Assembly (NCBI GenBank): GCA_036274595.1
Contig: DASUFL010000052.1
Location: forward strand, 41,887-105,886
Length of the DNA stretch: 64,000 nucleotides
Direction: 5' to 3'
DNA from: WS-9 sp036274595
GTDB lineage: Bacteria > Eisenbacteria > RBG-16-71-46 > SZUA-252
The notes under the pieces were generated by a model. That model did no database searches. It saw only the letters and a list, made by a program, of their open reading frames with translations, and was not told the origin of the DNA. Below are positions 7,895 to 17,223 of this stretch, piece after piece. Numbering within the stretch: position 1 is the stretch's first letter; each line of letters opens with the position of its first letter. The position numbers were made by a program, and so were the translations under genes.

Positions 7895-10577
7895 GGCGCT
7901 CTCCTCCCGATTCCGCGACGATCCAGTACACGCCGCTCCCCGCCTGATTCGCCCTCGCGTCCCTGCCATCCCAGCGGATCAAGGTGCGATCGGATCCCAT
8001 CGGTCCGTCGTACAGAGTCCGGATCGATTCCCCGCGCACGTTGACCACGCGAACGCGGAGATGGCTCCCCGCCGCGCCTGGCCGCTCGATGGGAATCGCG
8101 AGCGCGCCGGAGAACGGATTGGGCGAAGCCGGTCCAACGCGAAAGGCGAGCGGAGCGGGCGGCGGATCGGACACCGGCGGCGGCTCGGGCGGGAGCACCG
8201 GCGTCGGGGTGATCGCGAACACGCGTCCCACGATGTCCGCGCCGCTCGAGACCGAGCGCGTGTCGCTCCACAGCACGACCACGTGGCCCGACGCATCGAG
8301 GCCCACGGTAGGATCGAGCTGGTCCGCGCTGAGCACGTCCTGATCGACACGCAGAATCCCCGTCGAGGGTGTCACGCCTCCCTCGAAGGCCTGCATCCAC
8401 GGAGTCCAGTCGCCGACCCGCTTGGATTCCCAGGTGACGACGGACTGGCCGCCGGACACGGCGATCCCTGGAGCCAGCATGGCGTCGTCATGACCGGGAT
8501 CGAGGCGGATCGGGCTCGAGAGCGCCGCTCCCGAGGTGGCAAAGCTCTGCACGTAGAGGCGTGAGAGCCCCGACGGATCGCTGCAGAGCCATGCCACCTC
8601 GATCCGCCCTTCCGAGCCGAGACCGATGCGCGGTTCGGATCGGGTCCCCGTCTGCCCCGCTCCGACCTCGATCGTGGCCCTGTCCTGGCGCAGATCCGAG
8701 CCCAAGTGGACGATCCAGAGCCCCGGTTCCACCACGCCGTCGATCGCATAGGCGAGCCAGTAGCCGCCCGAGCCGTCACGATCGAGATCCACCCCCACGA
8801 CCGGCGACGAAGGAGGCGCCGTGAGGATCGGATGATTGTCCCCGATCCTCGCTCCGGCCAGCGTCAGGAGCTGACCGAAGGGCTGGGTCGTCCCGGTGCG
8901 CGCATCGAGCCAGGCCACCGCGAACGTGCTGCCGTCGGTCGTCGTGGCCGGAGTCGATTGCGCGCTCGCGAGGCGGTCCGAGATCCAGAAGCCCGAGACC
9001 GGGGGGTTGCCGGGCGCGGCATACAGGAATCCGCGAATCTCGCCCGCGTCCGAATCGCGTGCGAGCTGCGCCGCGATGAGGCCGGCGCCGGACATCGTCA
9101 CAGCCGACGACGATGTGACGGGACGGTTCACGCCGTCGTCCTTCGCGATGAGATGGTTCGCACCCGATCGTCCGCCCGCCGCGGTGATCCACTGTCCGTA
9201 GAGGTCTCCGGTTCCGGTCCGGTAGTCGATCCACGTGGCCAGATACTGCCCCGGCCCACGGCCGACATGGGGACGCCTCTGATCCCCCGATGCCGCATCG
9301 TCGTTCAGCTGCGTCTCGGAATTCCGGCGCGTGCCGTCGGGCAGGATGGAGAGGGCGTAGACGTCCGGCGATCCGTTCCGTCCGTCCTCCCACACGGCCA
9401 CGATTCCGTCGCGGCCGTCCCACACCGCGTCGGGCGTGCCTTGGCGCGCCGGAAGGAACGCGTTCACGCGAAAGTTCGCCCCGGGCGCGGTGGTGTCGTA
9501 CGGGATGCGCGCCGCCTGGACGTTGGCGTCGATGCCCAGGTTGCCCCGATAGTCCTCCCAGAGCAGGTACGCGACACCCGGGGCCGAGAAGGCTCGCACG
9601 GCGCGCTGATCCTTGCCCAGGGGATCGTCGTTCACCCGTACGTTGCCGCCGACCATGCCGCCGGATGGATCGATGCGCTGCGCGTACACGTCGCCGGTGT
9701 CCGCGGGCTTGTCGCGCCGGTCGATCCAGCCGACGACGAAGCCCTCCTCACCGGCCGCGACGCAGACCGATTCGTCGTCCTGGTTCCCGGTGGTTCCGTT
9801 GACCTTGAAGTTGCCGCCGACCGGCTGGCCGAGCGCGTTCAGACGCTGCGCGAAGATGTCGTCCGTCGCCCCGAGCGTGGCACCGCCGCGGCCATCCTGC
9901 CAGGCGACCAGAGCCGAGCCGTCGGGCTGCGCGGCCACCGCGGGTCCGCCCTGGGAGCTCCCTCCCACGATCGGGTCCACCGAGATCTTGAAGTTGGGTC
10001 CTATGGGAGCGCCCGAAGCGGTGACGTAGACGCCGAAGATCTCCCCCTGGGCCTGGCGCTGGTCGGCCCACACGACGAGATAGCGGTCCGGACCGACGGC
10101 CGTGACGGCGGGATGGGACTGATCGAAGGAGCCGCCGTCGTCGTTCAAGCGGAGATTGGGGGTGATCCGAAGTCCGATCGAGTCGAGCGCCGCGCCGTAG
10201 ATGTCGCGATTGGCCGCGCGCGTGTCCTCCCAGACGCAGAAGAACGTCCCGGCCGGGCTCGCCGCGATGTCGGGAAAGCTCTGCGTGCCGCCATTGGAGT
10301 CATCGTTGATGCGCCGGTTCAAGGAGGTCCCGATTCCTTGCGGATCGTGGATCGTGAGTGCGTACGCGTCGAAGTCCACGTTCGAGTTGAACGTGTTCCG
10401 TCCATCCATCCAGATCACGACGAGCGAACCGGACGAGCCGCAGGCCACGGTCGGCGCCCACTGGTTCTTGTTCACGCGGTCGTCGTTCACGAGGAACTCG
10501 TCCTGGGCGCTCGCGGGCAGAGCCGCGGCCAGCCAGGCGATCAGGAGCAACGGCAGAACGCCGGGACGCAAAGGCAA
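7866..10577 (-). CDS. Large secreted repeat protein (W-x-D-x-R repeats) with FlgD-like sorting domain
   Basis: The roughly 903-residue protein has a signal peptide ending near LPASAQ, then at least eight repeats of about 50-60 residues, each with a core such as VVIWMDGRN, FCVWEDTRA, YLVVWADQR, ALVAWQDGR, FVVGWIDRR, YLLWEDYRG, IVAVWEDGR and YLATWIDYR, usually followed by DIYA- or DVYA-like strands. This suggests a beta-propeller or repeated blade structure on the cell surface. The last 80 residues form a FlgD-like domain (NPFSG..., GSGVYWIV) as in the neighbouring metalloprotease. The start is taken as TTG at 10577, with GGAAAGGG ten bases upstream; no ATG or GTG gives a sensible signal peptide. 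Function is unknown. Confidence 0.68.
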   Translation of the reverse strand: MPLRPGVLPLLLIAWLAAALPASAQDEFLVNDDRVNKNQWAPTVACGSSGSLVVIWMDGRNTFNSNVDFDAYALTIHDPQGIGTSLNRRINDDSNGGTQSFPDIAASPAGTFFCVWEDTRAANRDIYGAALDSIGLRITPNLRLNDDGGSFDQSHPAVTAVGPDRYLVVWADQRQAQGEIFGVYVTASGAPIGPNFKISVDPIVGGSSQGGPAVAAQPDGSALVAWQDGRGGATLGATDDIFAQRLNALGQPVGGNFKVNGTTGNQDDESVCVAAGEEGFVVGWIDRRDKPADTGDVYAQRIDPSGGMVGGNVRVNDDPLGKDQRAVRAFSAPGVAYLLWEDYRGNLGIDANVQAARIPYDTTAPGANFRVNAFLPARQGTPDAVWDGRDGIVAVWEDGRNGSPDVYALSILPDGTRRNSETQLNDDAASGDQRRPHVGRGPGQYLATWIDYRTGTGDLYGQWITAAGGRSGANHLIAKDDGVNRPVTSSSAVTMSGAGLIAAQLARDSDAGEIRGFLYAAPGNPPVSGFWISDRLASAQSTPATTTDGSTFAVAWLDARTGTTQPFGQLLTLAGARIGDNHPILTAPPSSPVVGVDLDRDGSGGYWLAYAIDGVVEPGLWIVHLGSDLRQDRATIEVGAGQTGTRSEPRIGLGSEGRIEVAWLCSDPSGLSRLYVQSFATSGAALSSPIRLDPGHDDAMLAPGIAVSGGQSVVTWESKRVGDWTPWMQAFEGGVTPSTGILRVDQDVLSADQLDPTVGLDASGHVVVLWSDTRSVSSGADIVGRVFAITPTPVLPPEPPPVSDPPPAPLAFRVGPASPNPFSGALAIPIERPGAAGSHLRVRVVNVRGESIRTLYDGPMGSDRTLIRWDGRDARANQAGSGVYWIVAESGGERRAVRVVQLR

Positions 10578-10624
10578 CGAGCGATCACCCTTTCCGGCGT
10601 GGCGCGAGACCGGCGGCGCTCCGA

Positions 10625-12001
10625 TCAGACCGTGAGCGCGGGGATCGTCACCTCGGGGAATCTGGAGAGCGTATCGAAGATGTCGCGGGCGATTTCGTGG
10701 AGCCTTTCGCGCGACTTCGCCTCGAACCGGACCACCAGAACCGGCTGGGTGTTGGATGCGCGAACAAGCCCCCAGCCGTCCCCGAACTGGACCCGGGCGC
10801 CGTCCACCTCGAGGACGTCGTACCGGGACCGGTAGTGCTCGCGAACGGAGTCCACGATAGCAAACTTGGCCGCGTCGGTGCAATCGAGTCGAAGCTCGGG
10901 GGTGGAGACGTACCGGGATTGCGGCAGCTCCTTGACCAGCGCGGACAGCGGACGGCCGGCCGAGGCGAGGATGCGCAGGAGCCGCCCCGCCCCGTAGAGC
11001 GCATCGTCATACCCATAGAACTCGTCCGCGAAGAACATGTGCCCCGACATCTCGCCGCCCAGCGGCGCGTGGGTTTCGCGCATCTTCGCCTTGATGAGTG
11101 AGTGTCCCGCCTTCCACATGATCGGGTTTCCACCCTTCTGCTTCACCAAGTCGACGAGCCCCTGGGAGCACTTCACTTCGAAGACCACCGTGCTTCCCGG
11201 CTTCTTCGCGAGCACGTCCGCCGCGAAGAGCCCGAGGAGCTCGTCCCCGAAGATCATCCGCCCGTTCTCGTCCACCGCACCCACGCGATCGGCGTCGCCG
11301 TCGAATCCGATCCCGAGGTCCGCCTTCGTGGCGCGCACCCGGTCGCACAGGGGCTTCATCAGCTCCGGCACGGTCGGGTCCGGGAGATGGTTCGGGAACC
11401 GGCCGTCGGGCTCGGCAAACATGGCGTCCACGTCGCAGCCGATGGCTCGAAGGAAGCGGGGTCCCAGGATGCTGGCGGCGCCGTTCCCTGGGTCGCACAC
11501 GACCTTGAGCGGCTTCGCGAGCTGGATCCGTCCGCTCAGGTCGGCCATGTAGGCCTCGTCGACCGAGGCCTCCTCGACGGTGCCGCGCTTCTCGAGAACA
11601 CCCGCGGTCGCGCCGCGCCGCTCGATCTCCTGGATCTCGGGCCCGTGGAGCGAGTTGGTCCCCTCCGACACCTTGATGCCGTTGTACTCGATCGGGTTGT
11701 GGCTTCCCGTGATCATCACGCCGGCATCCGCCTTCAGATGGAGCACGGCGAAGTAGAGCGTGGGCGTCGGCACCTGCCCGACATCCACGACCGAGGCTCC
11801 CTGATCGCGCAGACCCTCGACCACCGCCGCGCGGATGCGCGGCGACGAGAGCCGGACGTCCCGGCCGACGGCGATCCGGCGCTTGCCGCGCTCCGCCATC
11901 ATCTGTGCGAACGCGCGCCCCACGGCGCGCGCGACGTCGTCGGTCAGGTCCCGGTCGGCGATGCCGCGGATGTCGTACTCGCGGAAGATCTGCGGGTTCA
12001 C
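10625..12001 (-). CDS. Phosphomannomutase/phosphoglucomutase (alpha-D-phosphohexomutase family)
   Basis: The 458-residue enzyme interconverts hexose-6-phosphates and hexose-1-phosphates in the cytoplasm, supplying nucleotide-sugar synthesis. It has FREYDIRG at the N-terminus, the phosphoserine loop TGSHNP (Ser100), the metal loop DGDAD (234-238), the sugar-binding loop GGEMSGH (315-321) and a C-terminal phosphate-binding region RASNTQP. Length is typical. The start is GTG at 12001, overlapping the prfB stop as GTGA. The AlgC/ManB-type substrate range (mannose and glucose phosphates) is inferred from family. It complements the isomerase at 26679 and the nucleotidyltransferase at 25699. Confidence 0.92.
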   Translation of the reverse strand: MNPQIFREYDIRGIADRDLTDDVARAVGRAFAQMMAERGKRRIAVGRDVRLSSPRIRAAVVEGLRDQGASVVDVGQVPTPTLYFAVLHLKADAGVMITGSHNPIEYNGIKVSEGTNSLHGPEIQEIERRGATAGVLEKRGTVEEASVDEAYMADLSGRIQLAKPLKVVCDPGNGAASILGPRFLRAIGCDVDAMFAEPDGRFPNHLPDPTVPELMKPLCDRVRATKADLGIGFDGDADRVGAVDENGRMIFGDELLGLFAADVLAKKPGSTVVFEVKCSQGLVDLVKQKGGNPIMWKAGHSLIKAKMRETHAPLGGEMSGHMFFADEFYGYDDALYGAGRLLRILASAGRPLSALVKELPQSRYVSTPELRLDCTDAAKFAIVDSVREHYRSRYDVLEVDGARVQFGDGWGLVRASNTQPVLVVRFEAKSRERLHEIARDIFDTLSRFPEVTIPALTV

Positions 12002-13102
12002 GGGCGCTCCTTCATTCTGAGGTAGGCATCGATGAATGGATCGAGGTCTCCGTCCATCACGGCCTGCACGTCGGTGACGACGACATCGGTGCGATGGTCC
12101 TTGACCTGAGTGTACGGCTGAAAGACGTACGAGCGGATCTGATTTCCCCAGGCGATGTCCTTCTTGCCGCCGCCGAGCGAATCGCGCTTCTCCTTGTCCT
12201 CCTCGAGCCTCAGGGCGTAGAGGCGGGCGGTGAGGACCTTGAGCGCCGCGTCCCGATTCCTGTGCTGCGACCGCTCGCTCTGGCACTGGACGACGAGCCC
12301 GGTCGGCAAGTGCGTGATCCGCACGGCCGACTCGGTCTTGTTCACGTGCTGGCCCCCCGCGCCGCTCGCACGGTAGGTATCGATACGGAGGTCGGCATCC
12401 TTGATCTCGACGGCGCCGTCGTCCCCCGCTTGAGGATAGACGAAAACGGAGGCAAAGGACGTGTGGCGCCGCTTCTGGGCGTCATAGGGAGAGATGCGCA
12501 CCAGCCGGTGCACCCCGCGCTCCGCTTTGAGATAACCGTACGCGAGGTCGCCGTCGATCTGGAGCGTCGCGTCCTTGATCCCCGCCTCGTCCCCCGCCTG
12601 CTGGTCGAGCACCTGAACCTTCCATCCGCGCCGCTCGACGTAGCGGAGGTACATGCGCAGGAGCATCTCCGCCCAGTCCTGGGACTCCGTTCCCCCGGCT
12701 CCCGGATGGATGGTGAGGATCGCGCCGTGCGCGTCGCTCTCGTCGGAGAGAAGGCTCCGGATCTCGAGGTCCTGGATGCGCGGCAGGAGTCGCTTCGACT
12801 GCTCCTCCAGCTCCTGCGCCAGGCCCTCGTCCGGCTCGTCGGTCAGGAGCGCGGCCATTCCTTCGGCATCGTCCACTTCGCGGGTGAGCTCGCGATAGGG
12901 CTCGGTCACCCGCTTGAGCGATTTCAGCTCGACGACGGTCTTCTGCGCCTGATCTCCGTCGTCCCAGAAACCGGGAGCGGCCATCCGCTCCTCCAGCTCC
13001 TTGGCCCGTGCTTCGCGCTGATCGACGTCAAAGATAGCTCCCGAGCTGCGCCAGGATCTGGCGTCCATCCTCGAGCCGCTTTCGCGTGGCACTCCAATCC
13101 AT
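11998..13102 (-). CDS. prfB: Peptide chain release factor 2, expressed through a programmed +1 frameshift
   Basis: Release factor 2 ends translation at UGA and UAA. The coding sequence is in two frames: 24 codons from ATG 13102 end in CTT TGA C, and a +1 shift continues as Asp-Val-Asp-Gln, giving about 367 residues. The GGQ motif is near residues 249-251 within RASGAGGQHVNKTES. The stop-recognition tripeptide appears as SPY (about 204-206, in RISPYDAQKRRHTSF) rather than the usual SPF. A strong GGAAGGAG ribosome site precedes the ATG and overlaps the coaE stop. The shift site should let low RF2 levels increase frameshifting, so the gene is autoregulated. The downstream phosphohexomutase gene overlaps by four bases. 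Confidence 0.93.
13027..13033 (-). other. RF2 programmed +1 frameshift site (CTTTGAC)
   Basis: On the minus strand codon 24 CTT (13033-13031) is followed by the in-frame stop TGA (13030-13028) and then C. Sliding forward one base reads GAC and enters the long release-factor frame. A GGGAG stretch lies a few bases upstream, in the position of the stimulatory Shine-Dalgarno-like element of the classical prfB site (CTC GGG AGC TAT CTT TGA C). Confidence 0.93.
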
Positions 13103-13116
13103 CGATGCTCCTTCCG

Positions 13117-13716
13117 TCAGGCCTTCGCTTCGGACAGGCTTTGGATCTCGTCCCAGATCGCGTCCGCCTGCGCGACGAGCGCGGCGCGGTCCCCCGCATT
13201 CTCCACCTTCCAGAGCCGCCGCGCTCCACGCACGGGCGGAAGCTTCTGTCCTTGGATGCGCCCGCGCGCCACCTCGTCGGAGAAGGATCGCGCCGCGCGG
13301 AGCCTCCGCGCCCGCTCATCCTCGGACGCGACCACCTCGACCACGCCGTCGAGCTCGGGCTCGATCCGCCAGGTCGTGAGCATGGCCGCATCGAGCACGC
13401 GCACGGGGGCTCCGGGCGCCTCGAGCGCGGCGCGCACCCGCTCGAGGAGCTTCGGCTGCACGATCGCGTTCAGCCGGCCCATCCGGTCCGGGTCCGCGAA
13501 GACGACCCTCCCCAGCCGCGCGCGATCGACCTCGCCTTGCCGGTCCATCACGTCATCGCCGAACGCCTCGCGGATCGCCGCGCGCACCTCGGCCAGGCGC
13601 AGGACCTCCCAGCCCAGGGCGTCGCCGTCGACGTAATCGGCGCCCCGCTCCCGGAACCGGCGCGCCAGGGTCGATTTGCCGGAAGCCATCGCCCCTGTGA
13701 CACCGATCCGGACCAT
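13117..13716 (-). CDS. coaE: Dephospho-CoA kinase
   Basis: The 199-residue enzyme phosphorylates dephospho-CoA in the last step of coenzyme A synthesis. The P-loop is GAMASGKST (residues 8-16), followed by the substrate region YVDGDALGWEVL and the lid region RRLRAARSFSDEVARGRI. Length is usual for CoaE. The ATG at 13716 starts 48 bases after the polA stop; the intervening region contains a short GC-alternating run but no obvious promoter. The stop at 13117 overlaps the ribosome site of prfB, suggesting co-transcription. The polA-coaE order is common in bacteria. Confidence 0.9.
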   Translation of the reverse strand: MVRIGVTGAMASGKSTLARRFRERGADYVDGDALGWEVLRLAEVRAAIREAFGDDVMDRQGEVDRARLGRVVFADPDRMGRLNAIVQPKLLERVRAALEAPGAPVRVLDAAMLTTWRIEPELDGVVEVVASEDERARRLRAARSFSDEVARGRIQGQKLPPVRGARRLWKVENAGDRAALVAQADAIWDEIQSLSEAKA

Positions 13717-13763
13717 CGCGTCAACCTATCGGCGCGCGCGCGCGAGGGTCAAGCCGAAAGCCC

Positions 13764-16646
13764 TCACGGGTGCGCGTCGGCCCAGTTCGCCCCGCTCCCC
13801 TCGTGGACCACGAGCGGCACGCGGAGCGGGATGGCGTGCTCCATCACCTGGCGGATCAAGGGGCCGATCTCGGCAAGCTCCTCCGGATCGGTCTCGAACA
13901 GGAGCTCGTCATGCACCTGGAGGATGAGCCGCGTGCGGCACTTGCGCTCCGCGAGGAGCGCGTCGATCCGCACCATGGCGATCTTGATGAGATCCGCGGC
14001 CGAGCCCTGGATGGGCATGTTGACCGCGGCGCGCTCCGCCTCGGCCCGGCGCGCCCCCTCCGATCTCAGATTCGCGAAGGGGCGGCGCCGCTTGAGAATC
14101 GTCTCCGCGTAGCCGGTGCGCCGCGCCTGGGCGAGGGTCCGGTCGATGTACTGCGCCACGCCGGCGAGCGTCCGCTTGTACTCCTCGATGAACGCCGCCG
14201 CGAGCGGACGCGAGAGGCTGAGCTCCCGCGCGAGCCGCACCGGCCCCATGCCGTACAGAATGCCGAAATTCACGATCTTCGCCTGCGCGCGCTGCGCGGA
14301 TGTGACCTGATCGGGCGCCACGCCGAAGAGCTTCGCGGCCGTCGTGGCATGCACGTCTTCCCCCGTCCGGAAGGCCTCCGTGAGCACCGGATCGTGCGAG
14401 AAGTGCGCGAGGAGCCGGAGCTCGATCTGCGAGTAGTCGAAGGACGCGAGGAGACCGCGCTCCCCCTCCGCGACGAAGGCCCGGCGGATCGCGCTCCCCT
14501 CTTCCGTACGGATGGGGATGTTCTGGAGATTGGGATCGCTCGCGCTCAGGCGCCCCGTCGACGCCACCGTCTGGTGGAAGGTGGCGTGGAGCCGCCCCGT
14601 GGCCCTGTCCGTGAGGCGCGGCAGGGTGTCCACGTAGCCACTCTTCAGCTTCTGGATCTGGCGGTGCGCGAGCAACAGCTTGGGAAGCGGGTGCACCGCC
14701 GCGAGCGCTTCGAGCACCTCGACGTCGGTCGAGTAGCCATCCTTCGTGCGCTTGCCGCGCGGAAGCTTGAGCCGCTCGAACAGCACCTCCGCGACCTGGC
14801 GCGGCGAGGAGACGTTGAACGGCACTCCGGCCAGCTCCTGGATCTCGTGGTCGAGCCGCTCGAGCTCCGCCCCCATCTCCTTCCCCATGCCTTCGAGCTG
14901 GCTGACGTCGACCTTGACCCCCGCGCGCTCCATGCGCGTGAGCACGCCGACGAGCGGCATCTCCACGTCGCGGAAGAGCGGGAGCGCTTCGGCGGCCTCG
15001 AGCTCGTGGGTCAGGAGCGGGACGAGGCGGAGACACGCGTCCGCGTCCTCGCAGCAGTACTCCGCCACGCGCTCGACGGGCGCGTCGGCCATGCTGATCT
15101 GATCGCGCCCCGATCCGATCACGGACTCCGTCGGGATCTTCTTCAGCCCGAGACGGCTCCAGGAGAGCGCGTCGAGGTTCTTCGGCTGGTCGGGATCGAC
15201 GAGGAAGCCCGCGATCATCGTATCGAACGCGACATCCTTGACCGGGATCCCGAACGCGTGGAGGACGTGCCAGTCGAACTTCGCGTTCTGCGCGACGCGC
15301 CACCCGTCGGCCGAATCGAAGAACGGACGAAGCGCCTCGCGCACATGGTCCTTGTCGAGCATCGTCCCCTGCCGGTGACCGACCGGGAGGTAGAACGCGC
15401 GCCCCGGCGCCGTCGCGAGGGCCACGCCGACCAGGTCGGAGCGATGGGGATCGAATCCCGTGGTCTCGGTGTCGAACGCGACCGGCCCCGAGGCTTCGGA
15501 AAGCTCCCGCGCGAGCGCCTGGAGCCCTTCCGCGTCCTTCACGATCGTGTAGCTCCCGAAGGGCTCGCGCGGCGGCTCGAGAACAAGGACGGCGGGCGCG
15601 CTCTCGGCTCTGGGCTCGGCGGGCGCGCTCCGAGGGGCGCGGCGCGGCGGCGCCCCACGCAACGTCTCCGGAAAGAGATCCGTCGGCGGCGCTTCCGCCG
15701 CCGGCGCTCCGGCCGGGGCGGCACCGGGAGGCGGGGCCTCCTCCGCCGGCCCTTCCTCGTCCAGATCGGCGGCGAAGCGGCGGCGGAGCGTGTGGAACTC
15801 GAGATCGGTCATGAGCGAGGCGAGCTCGCGCGCCTGAAGGGGCTCCCGCTCGAGCTCGTCCCAGTGGCGGTCGAGCGGGAGATCGGCGCGGATCGTGACG
15901 AGCGTGTGGCTCAAGCGCGCGTTGGCCTCGTTCACGCGGAGCTTCTCCCGGATGGCGGGGCGCTCCACGGTGTCGAGCGAGCGGTAGAGCTCGTCGATCG
16001 AATGGTATCTCTGAATGAGCTGCGCCGCCGTCTTCTCGCCGATGCCCGCCACGCCGGGCACGTTGTCCGACGCGTCCCCCATGAGCGCGAGGAGGTCCAC
16101 CATCTCCTCCGGCGGCACGCCATAGCGCTCCCGCACCGCCGCGGGATCCATGGGCTGGAGCTCGCCCGTCTTCCCCTGCGGCGCGAGGACCCAGGTGCGC
16201 TCGGAGATCAGCTGGAAGAAGTCCTTGTCGCCGGTCAGGATCAACGTGGTCGCCCCCGCGCGCTCCGCCTCCTTCGCGAGGCTTCCGATCAGATCGTCGG
16301 CCTCGACGCCGTCCTGCTCGACGATGGGAATGCCGAGCAGCCCGATGACCTCGCGCGAGCGCGGGAGCTGCGCGGTGAGATCGGCCGGCACCGCCGGGCG
16401 GTGCGCCTTGTACTCGGGATAGACGCGATGTCGGAAGGTCTTCGCCTTCGTGTCGAACACCATCGCCACCTTGTCGGGACGGCGCGACGCGAGGAGCGGC
16501 AGGAGCGTCTGGAGGATCCCGTAGGGGATGCTCGTCGGCTCCCCCTTCTTGTTCCGGAGCGGCTTCCGGATGAAGGCGTAGTAGCAGCGATAGACGAGCG
16601 CGGACCCGTCGATGAGAAGGAGGCGCTTACTGGCGCCGGATTCCAT
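13764..16646 (-). CDS. polA: DNA polymerase I
   Basis: The 960-residue enzyme fills gaps and removes RNA primers in replication and repair. It contains a 5'-nuclease domain (about 1-300, with DKDFFQL and the helix-hairpin-helix GVAGIGEKTA), an Ala/Pro-rich linker (about 300-360), a 3'-5' exonuclease domain with intact DTE (Asp392, Glu394) and YCCEDAD motifs, and a family A polymerase domain with motif A DYSQIELRLLAHFS, motif B region KIVNFGILYGMG and motif C VHDE. All three activities are therefore predicted to be present. The ATG at 16646 overlaps the nadD 3' end by 20 bases. Confidence 0.97.
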   Translation of the reverse strand: MESGASKRLLLIDGSALVYRCYYAFIRKPLRNKKGEPTSIPYGILQTLLPLLASRRPDKVAMVFDTKAKTFRHRVYPEYKAHRPAVPADLTAQLPRSREVIGLLGIPIVEQDGVEADDLIGSLAKEAERAGATTLILTGDKDFFQLISERTWVLAPQGKTGELQPMDPAAVRERYGVPPEEMVDLLALMGDASDNVPGVAGIGEKTAAQLIQRYHSIDELYRSLDTVERPAIREKLRVNEANARLSHTLVTIRADLPLDRHWDELEREPLQARELASLMTDLEFHTLRRRFAADLDEEGPAEEAPPPGAAPAGAPAAEAPPTDLFPETLRGAPPRRAPRSAPAEPRAESAPAVLVLEPPREPFGSYTIVKDAEGLQALARELSEASGPVAFDTETTGFDPHRSDLVGVALATAPGRAFYLPVGHRQGTMLDKDHVREALRPFFDSADGWRVAQNAKFDWHVLHAFGIPVKDVAFDTMIAGFLVDPDQPKNLDALSWSRLGLKKIPTESVIGSGRDQISMADAPVERVAEYCCEDADACLRLVPLLTHELEAAEALPLFRDVEMPLVGVLTRMERAGVKVDVSQLEGMGKEMGAELERLDHEIQELAGVPFNVSSPRQVAEVLFERLKLPRGKRTKDGYSTDVEVLEALAAVHPLPKLLLAHRQIQKLKSGYVDTLPRLTDRATGRLHATFHQTVASTGRLSASDPNLQNIPIRTEEGSAIRRAFVAEGERGLLASFDYSQIELRLLAHFSHDPVLTEAFRTGEDVHATTAAKLFGVAPDQVTSAQRAQAKIVNFGILYGMGPVRLARELSLSRPLAAAFIEEYKRTLAGVAQYIDRTLAQARRTGYAETILKRRRPFANLRSEGARRAEAERAAVNMPIQGSAADLIKIAMVRIDALLAERKCRTRLILQVHDELLFETDPEELAEIGPLIRQVMEHAIPLRVPLVVHEGSGANWADAHP

Positions 16647-17223
16647 AGAGACCGTTCTCGATCGCGTAGCGAAGTGCTGAGTCGGGCATCCACCAGCGCA
16701 CGGACAGCCCGCGCTTCAGGCGTCTGCGAATCTCGCTCGAGGAGATTCCGATCCGGGGCGGATCGAGGAGCGACACGCGACCTCGCAGCGCCGGCCGAAT
16801 CCGCGGAAACCGTCCGTCCCCGCGAGGGACCACGGCCAGGCGCGCCAGCCGCGCGATCCGCTCGGGGTCGCGCCACGTCGGAAAGTCCTCGAGGCTGTCC
16901 TGTCCCATCACGAAGTAGAGGTCCCGAGCCTTCCTGGTGAGATGCTCGAGCGTGTCCACCGTGAAGGAGACGCCGCCCCGGTCCACTTCGAGCGTCGACA
17001 CCTCGAAGCGCGGCACTCCGCGCACCGAAAGGCGGAGCATCTGGACCCGGTGCGCGGCCGAAGCGATCGTGCGCGAGCGCTTGTGCGCGGGGCGCGCGGC
17101 CGGGACGAAGAGCATGCGATCGAGACCAAGCTTGGCGAGCGCTTCCTCGGCCATGATGAGATGACCGACGTGGACGGGGTCGAACGTGCCGCCGAACACG
17201 CCGAGGCGCTCGGCGCGCCTCAA
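16627..17223 (-). CDS. nadD: Nicotinate-nucleotide adenylyltransferase
   Basis: The 198-residue enzyme adenylates nicotinate mononucleotide in NAD synthesis. The nucleotidyltransferase signature GGTFDPVHVGHL lies near residues 10-21, followed by FVPAARPAHK, the conserved FVMGQDSLEDFPTW region and the C-terminal ISSSEIRRRL motif, all standard for NadD. The start is TTG at 17223, overlapping the bamD-like stop as TTGA; longer in-frame openings upstream lie within the bamD-like gene and lack homology. The 3' end overlaps polA. Confidence 0.92.
   Translation of the reverse strand: MRRAERLGVFGGTFDPVHVGHLIMAEEALAKLGLDRMLFVPAARPAHKRSRTIASAAHRVQMLRLSVRGVPRFEVSTLEVDRGGVSFTVDTLEHLTRKARDLYFVMGQDSLEDFPTWRDPERIARLARLAVVPRGDGRFPRIRPALRGRVSLLDPPRIGISSSEIRRRLKRGLSVRWWMPDSALRYAIENGLYGIRRQ

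Noticed and set aside
13028..13033. In-frame TGA near the start of prfB read as a nonsense mutation
   Set aside because: The context CTT TGA C and the +1 continuation match the known RF2 recoding site, so this is not a pseudogene.
13731..13745. Alternating GC run between coaE and polA as a regulatory site
   Set aside because: Short and expected by base composition; no promoter hexamers or hairpin were seen around it.
15000..15500. Possible loss of the 3'-5' exonuclease activity in polA
   Set aside because: The DTE and YxxxD-type motifs are intact, so proofreading is predicted to be kept.
13770..16940. A plus-strand open frame of over 1000 codons opposite polA
   Set aside because: polA on the minus strand has all expected motifs; the antisense product has no recognisable domain.
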